A DNA stretch of 64,000 nt from Leptospira sp. 96542 (GTDB taxonomy: Bacteria; Spirochaetota; Leptospiria; Leptospirales; Leptospiraceae): assembly GCA_029310945.1 (NCBI GenBank), contig JARJFC010000004.1, forward strand, positions 95,415 to 159,414, in the 5' to 3' direction. This document shows, one piece after another, positions 61,684-64,000 of the stretch. Position 1 is the first letter of the stretch. Each line of letters opens with the position of its first letter. The notes under the pieces were generated by a model, which ran no database searches, was not told where the DNA came from, and saw nothing but the letters and a program-made list of their open reading frames with translations. The position numbers and the translations under genes were made by a program.

Positions 61684-61712
61684 GAAAAAAAAAGCCCACT
61701 TAAACGTGGGCT
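61684..61712 (-). terminator. Intrinsic terminator of the cytochrome oxidase operon
   Basis: AGCCCAC (61693-61699) pairs perfectly with GTGGGCT (61706-61712) around a 6-base loop. On the minus strand the 3' arm is followed by nine T residues. It lies 26 bases beyond the stop of the subunit IV gene, so it should end the ctaDEF-type transcript. Confidence 0.9.
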
Positions 61713-61737
61713 TTTGCATTAAATGCGCCGAAAAAAC

Positions 61738-62337
61738 TTAAAAGTAAGTTTGAGTCGGTATGTCTGAAGTTGGCAAAATTCGGGAAACAATGTCCCCCAT
61801 CGAGAAAGCAAACAACAGAGCAAGGAAAGCGAAAGCCGAGAGGAAAATCACCCGGTTGAGCATATTGTCATACTTTAAGTGCATAAAGTAGGCAAGTACA
61901 AAGAATGCCTTACAAGTTGCCACGGCCATTGCCACAATCATATTCCAACGACCAAGGTCGTATTGAGCAACCCAAACGGTTACAAAGGTTCCAAAAAACA
62001 AAGCCAAAAGAACATAAACATAGGTTTTGATGGAGATGACATGGTGATCATGTTCTTCTTCCTCTTCGCCGTCTTCCACCCACATAGAGGCAGAAGCGTG
62101 GTCGTCTGCTTTGTGTTCTTCATCACCCAAAACAAATTTGAGTAGTTTGCTATCTTTGTTTTCTGATTTGAACTTATCGAAACGTTCTGTTTGGAAAAAT
62201 TGACCAAACCAATTGACGATAAAACCAACAACCGTCGCCTTTGCAATCACTGGTGCGAAGATTCCGAACCCCAAAACGGGAGTGGCAACCGCAGCCAAAG
62301 CAATGAAATAAAGTCCGTAATTGATAACGTAATCCAT
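61738..62337 (-). CDS. Cytochrome c oxidase subunit IV-like protein with N-terminal extension
   Basis: A 199-residue inner-membrane protein. The last ~100 residues (102-195) are the three-helix prokaryotic COX subunit IV domain (ISIKTYVYVLLALFFGTFVTVW, VATCKAFFVLAYFMHLKYDN, then a third helix). Before it come an extra hydrophobic segment (about 5-47) and a charged linker with HDHH and a Glu run (about 72-100). The extension is unusual for this short family (about 100 residues). Third gene of the oxidase operon; 13 bases after ctaE. Confidence 0.85.
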   Translation of the reverse strand: MDYVINYGLYFIALAAVATPVLGFGIFAPVIAKATVVGFIVNWFGQFFQTERFDKFKSENKDSKLLKFVLGDEEHKADDHASASMWVEDGEEEEEHDHHVISIKTYVYVLLALFFGTFVTVWVAQYDLGRWNMIVAMAVATCKAFFVLAYFMHLKYDNMLNRVIFLSAFAFLALLFAFSMGDIVSRILPTSDIPTQTYF

Positions 62338-62350
62338 GCTGATTTCCTTT

Positions 62351-63124
62351 TTATCCTACCAAATATAAAAGCGGGAAGAGGTAAATCCATACCAAGTCCA
62401 CAACGTGCCAGAAAAGACCAACCCCTTCTACAGGAGTGTAGTATTCAGGTCCAACCTTTCTCCTCATTGTTTTGATGAGGATCCAGAAAATAAGAAGTGC
62501 GCCAGCAACAACGTGAACCCCGTGGAGGCCAGTCATTACAAAGTAGAAACCGTAAAACATCTCCCATTTTGGTTGGGAAATAACGGCTTGTAATCTCTGC
62601 GCTTCTTCTGCACTCACATGGTTTTTTTCCATTTCGCTTGGGTTTTTGAGGAGGGCAGCGATTTTGGATTCACATTTCGCACGACTTCCACCCTTTCCAC
62701 AACTTGGATCAACCAACGAGAATTTGCCTGGGACGGTTCCAACATGGAATTTATGCGTGTATTCAAAGTATTTGATCACCATAAAGGCCGCCGCGCAAGC
62801 AATCGTTAGAATGAGCATGATGCTTGCGATCTTGTGTAAGCCACGTTGCACAAAATTGATGGCTGCTGCCATGGTAAAAGAACTGATGAGAAGAACCACA
62901 GTATTGACAGCACCCATTTTCCAGTCCAAAGTTTCAGACCCATTTTTGAAAACAGTTGGGTACAGAGAGTGGTAAATTAAATACCCAACAAAGAGCCCCC
63001 CGAACATAAGGATCTCTGTGCAGAGGAACAACCAGATGCCTTGTTTGGACGAAGCATATTGGTGATCCGCACTCTTAAAGTGGTGTTGGTGTTGGAATTC
63101 GTTTGTAGTACTAACGGAAGTCAT
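62351..63124 (-). CDS. ctaE: Cytochrome c oxidase subunit III
   Basis: A 257-residue membrane subunit of aa3/caa3-type oxidase. [68 protein letters not shown] and the final [22 protein letters not shown] are conserved COX III segments. An insertion of about 60 residues (about 128-187), Lys/Glu-rich with two Cys, lies between helices. It overlaps ctaD by 14 bases. Confidence 0.94.
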   Translation of the reverse strand: MTSVSTTNEFQHQHHFKSADHQYASSKQGIWLFLCTEILMFGGLFVGYLIYHSLYPTVFKNGSETLDWKMGAVNTVVLLISSFTMAAAINFVQRGLHKIASIMLILTIACAAAFMVIKYFEYTHKFHVGTVPGKFSLVDPSCGKGGSRAKCESKIAALLKNPSEMEKNHVSAEEAQRLQAVISQPKWEMFYGFYFVMTGLHGVHVVAGALLIFWILIKTMRRKVGPEYYTPVEGVGLFWHVVDLVWIYLFPLLYLVG

Positions 63125-64000
63125 ATGGCCCTGCAGTTACTGTTGGTGTAGTTGTAAAATTTTCGTGTGGAGGTGGCGAAGACGTTTGCCACTCGAGGGT
63201 TTTTGCGCCCCAAGGATTGTCAGGTGCTTTTTCACCCTTCACCATTCCATGGATGATGGTGATGAGACCTACCAAAAACCCAAGACCGATGAGCCAAGAC
63301 CCGATGGTGGAGATTTGGTTTAGGTTGGTGTATTCAGGGAGATAGTCAAAGTATCGTCTCGGCATCCCCATAGCACCCAAAACAAATTGTGGGAAGAAGG
63401 TTACGTTGAACCCAGTGAAGATGAGAACCCAAGAGATCCGGCCACCTAAGTCAGAAGTCATACGTCCAAACATCTTTGGGAACCAGTAGTAGATACCACC
63501 CATAAGAGCCATAAGGGTTCCACCCACCATCACATAATGGAAGTGAGCCACAACAAAGTAAGTGTCATGGAAGTGAACATCCATACCAGTGGAAGCAAGG
63601 AATACCCCTGTGAGACCACCGATGGTAAAGAGAAACATAAATCCAAGGGCAAATAACATCGGTGCTTCGAAGGAAACAGTTCCACGATACATTGTGGAAA
63701 TCCAGTTGAAGAGTTTGATCGCTGTTGGAACACCCACAAACATTGTGATGATGGAGAAGATTACACCTGCAAGTGTGGACTGACCCGAAACAAACATATG
63801 GTGCCCCCAAACAAGGAAGGACACGGCCGCAATTGCTACGGAAGAATACGCAATCGCTCGGTAACCAAAAATTGTTTTTTTGGAGAAAGCAGTGATGAGT
63901 TCAGAAATCACACCCATGGCAGGGAGGATCATGATGTACACCGCAGGGTGCGAATAGAACCAGAAAAAATGTTGGAAGAGAACAGGATCCCCACCAAGGT
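63111..64000 (-). CDS. ctaD: Cytochrome c oxidase subunit I, C-terminal part (A2-type)
   Basis: The frame continues past the window edge; about 296 residues of the C-terminal half are visible. [25 protein letters not shown] contains a CuB His ligand region with YSHPAVY instead of GHPEV, so the K/D-channel Glu of A1 oxidases is absent: this is the YSHP hallmark of A2-type heme-copper oxidases. [10 protein letters not shown] gives the paired His ligands and [14 protein letters not shown] the heme a3 and a ligands. Reaction: O2 reduction to water with proton pumping. Upstream parts (N-terminus, probably ctaC) lie outside the window. Confidence 0.95.
   Translation of the reverse strand, partial: LGGDPVLFQHFFWFYSHPAVYIMILPAMGVISELITAFSKKTIFGYRAIAYSSVAIAAVSFLVWGHHMFVSGQSTLAGVIFSIITMFVGVPTAIKLFNWISTMYRGTVSFEAPMLFALGFMFLFTIGGLTGVFLASTGMDVHFHDTYFVVAHFHYVMVGGTLMALMGGIYYWFPKMFGRMTSDLGGRISWVLIFTGFNVTFFPQFVLGAMGMPRRYFDYLPEYTNLNQISTIGSWLIGLGFLVGLITIIHGMVKGEKAPDNPWGAKTLEWQTSSPPPHENFTTTPTVTAGPYDFR

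Noticed and set aside
1..64000. CRISPR array, tRNA/rRNA gene, insertion sequence or prophage
   Set aside because: No short regularly spaced repeats, no transposase or integrase frame and no RNA gene could be recognised by reading; a covariance-model search was not possible here.

Overview
The window reads as a chromosomal segment of a spirochaete of the genus Leptospira, most likely from the free-living (saprophytic) side of the genus. The reasons are moderate-to-low GC, dense genes on both strands, many lipoproteins with spirochaete-type lipoboxes, a FlaA-family periplasmic flagellar protein, an OmpL47-repeat protein, beta-helix (DUF1565-type) lipoproteins, many SpoIIE/HDOD/bactofilin signalling proteins and frequent GTG/TTG starts. 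The genus call is inference; no rRNA was seen to confirm it. No tRNA, rRNA, CRISPR array, insertion sequence or prophage was recognised.

Layout. 1-231: 5' end of a gene with a restriction-endonuclease-like N-terminal domain. 0.37-6.9 kb (+): SGNH hydrolase lipoprotein, DJ-1/PfpI-like lipoprotein, TonB-dependent receptor with a coupled small lipoprotein, a membrane protein and a lipid-anchored MsrA. 6.9-9.3 kb (-): HATPase-HDOD signalling protein and a TRIC-family channel. 9.4-12.5 kb (+): large beta-helix lipoprotein. 12.5-25.5 kb (-): a tightly packed ten-gene run holding a 1904-residue kinase/ATPase/GAF/SpoIIE protein, acpS, a TPR protein, a bactofilin, a 7TM histidine kinase, an SDR enzyme, a cupin, a cNMP-SpoIIE phosphatase, an acyltransferase and an SMP-30/strictosidine-synthase-like lipoprotein. 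25.5-28.1 kb (-): SDR enzyme coupled to an AfsA-hotdog/PilZ protein, then a universal stress protein.

28.2-36.5 kb is a coherent polyamine locus. A potDABC importer (-) diverges from gabD-gabT-patD (+), so imported putrescine could be burned through 4-aminobutanal, GABA and succinate semialdehyde to succinate. A DUF389 membrane protein follows. 37.8-43.8 kb holds envelope genes: a SurA-N-like membrane protein abutting a CheX-like gene, and a translationally coupled OmpA/PD40 - membrane coiled-coil - TPR module. 43.8-49.3 kb: an ABC-F protein, then the coupled operon comF-STAS-rdgB-outer membrane protein, and an OmpL47-repeat protein. 49.4-56.3 kb: FlaA-family protein, two unknowns, lnt, a PIN/TRAM protein, CarD and a SPOR protein. 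56.3-61.7 kb: methyltransferase, LamG lipoprotein, membrane-bound AraC regulator and a second SpoIIE protein related to the C-terminus of the giant kinase. 61.7-64 kb: a cytochrome c oxidase operon (subunits IV, III and partial I) whose subunit I carries the YSHP signature of A2-type heme-copper oxidases.

The most distinctive items are: the paired SpoIIE proteins sharing an unusual domain plus tail; the AfsA-PilZ fusion next to an SDR enzyme; an rdgB gene that seems to start at CTG inside a CTGA overlap; a comF start codon buried in an intrinsic-terminator stem; a near-consensus promoter for carD with a palindrome in its spacer; and a perfect 11-bp inverted repeat in the 9.3-kb divergent promoter region. 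Residue positions are estimates by eye, and family calls rest on recognised motifs, not on database searches.
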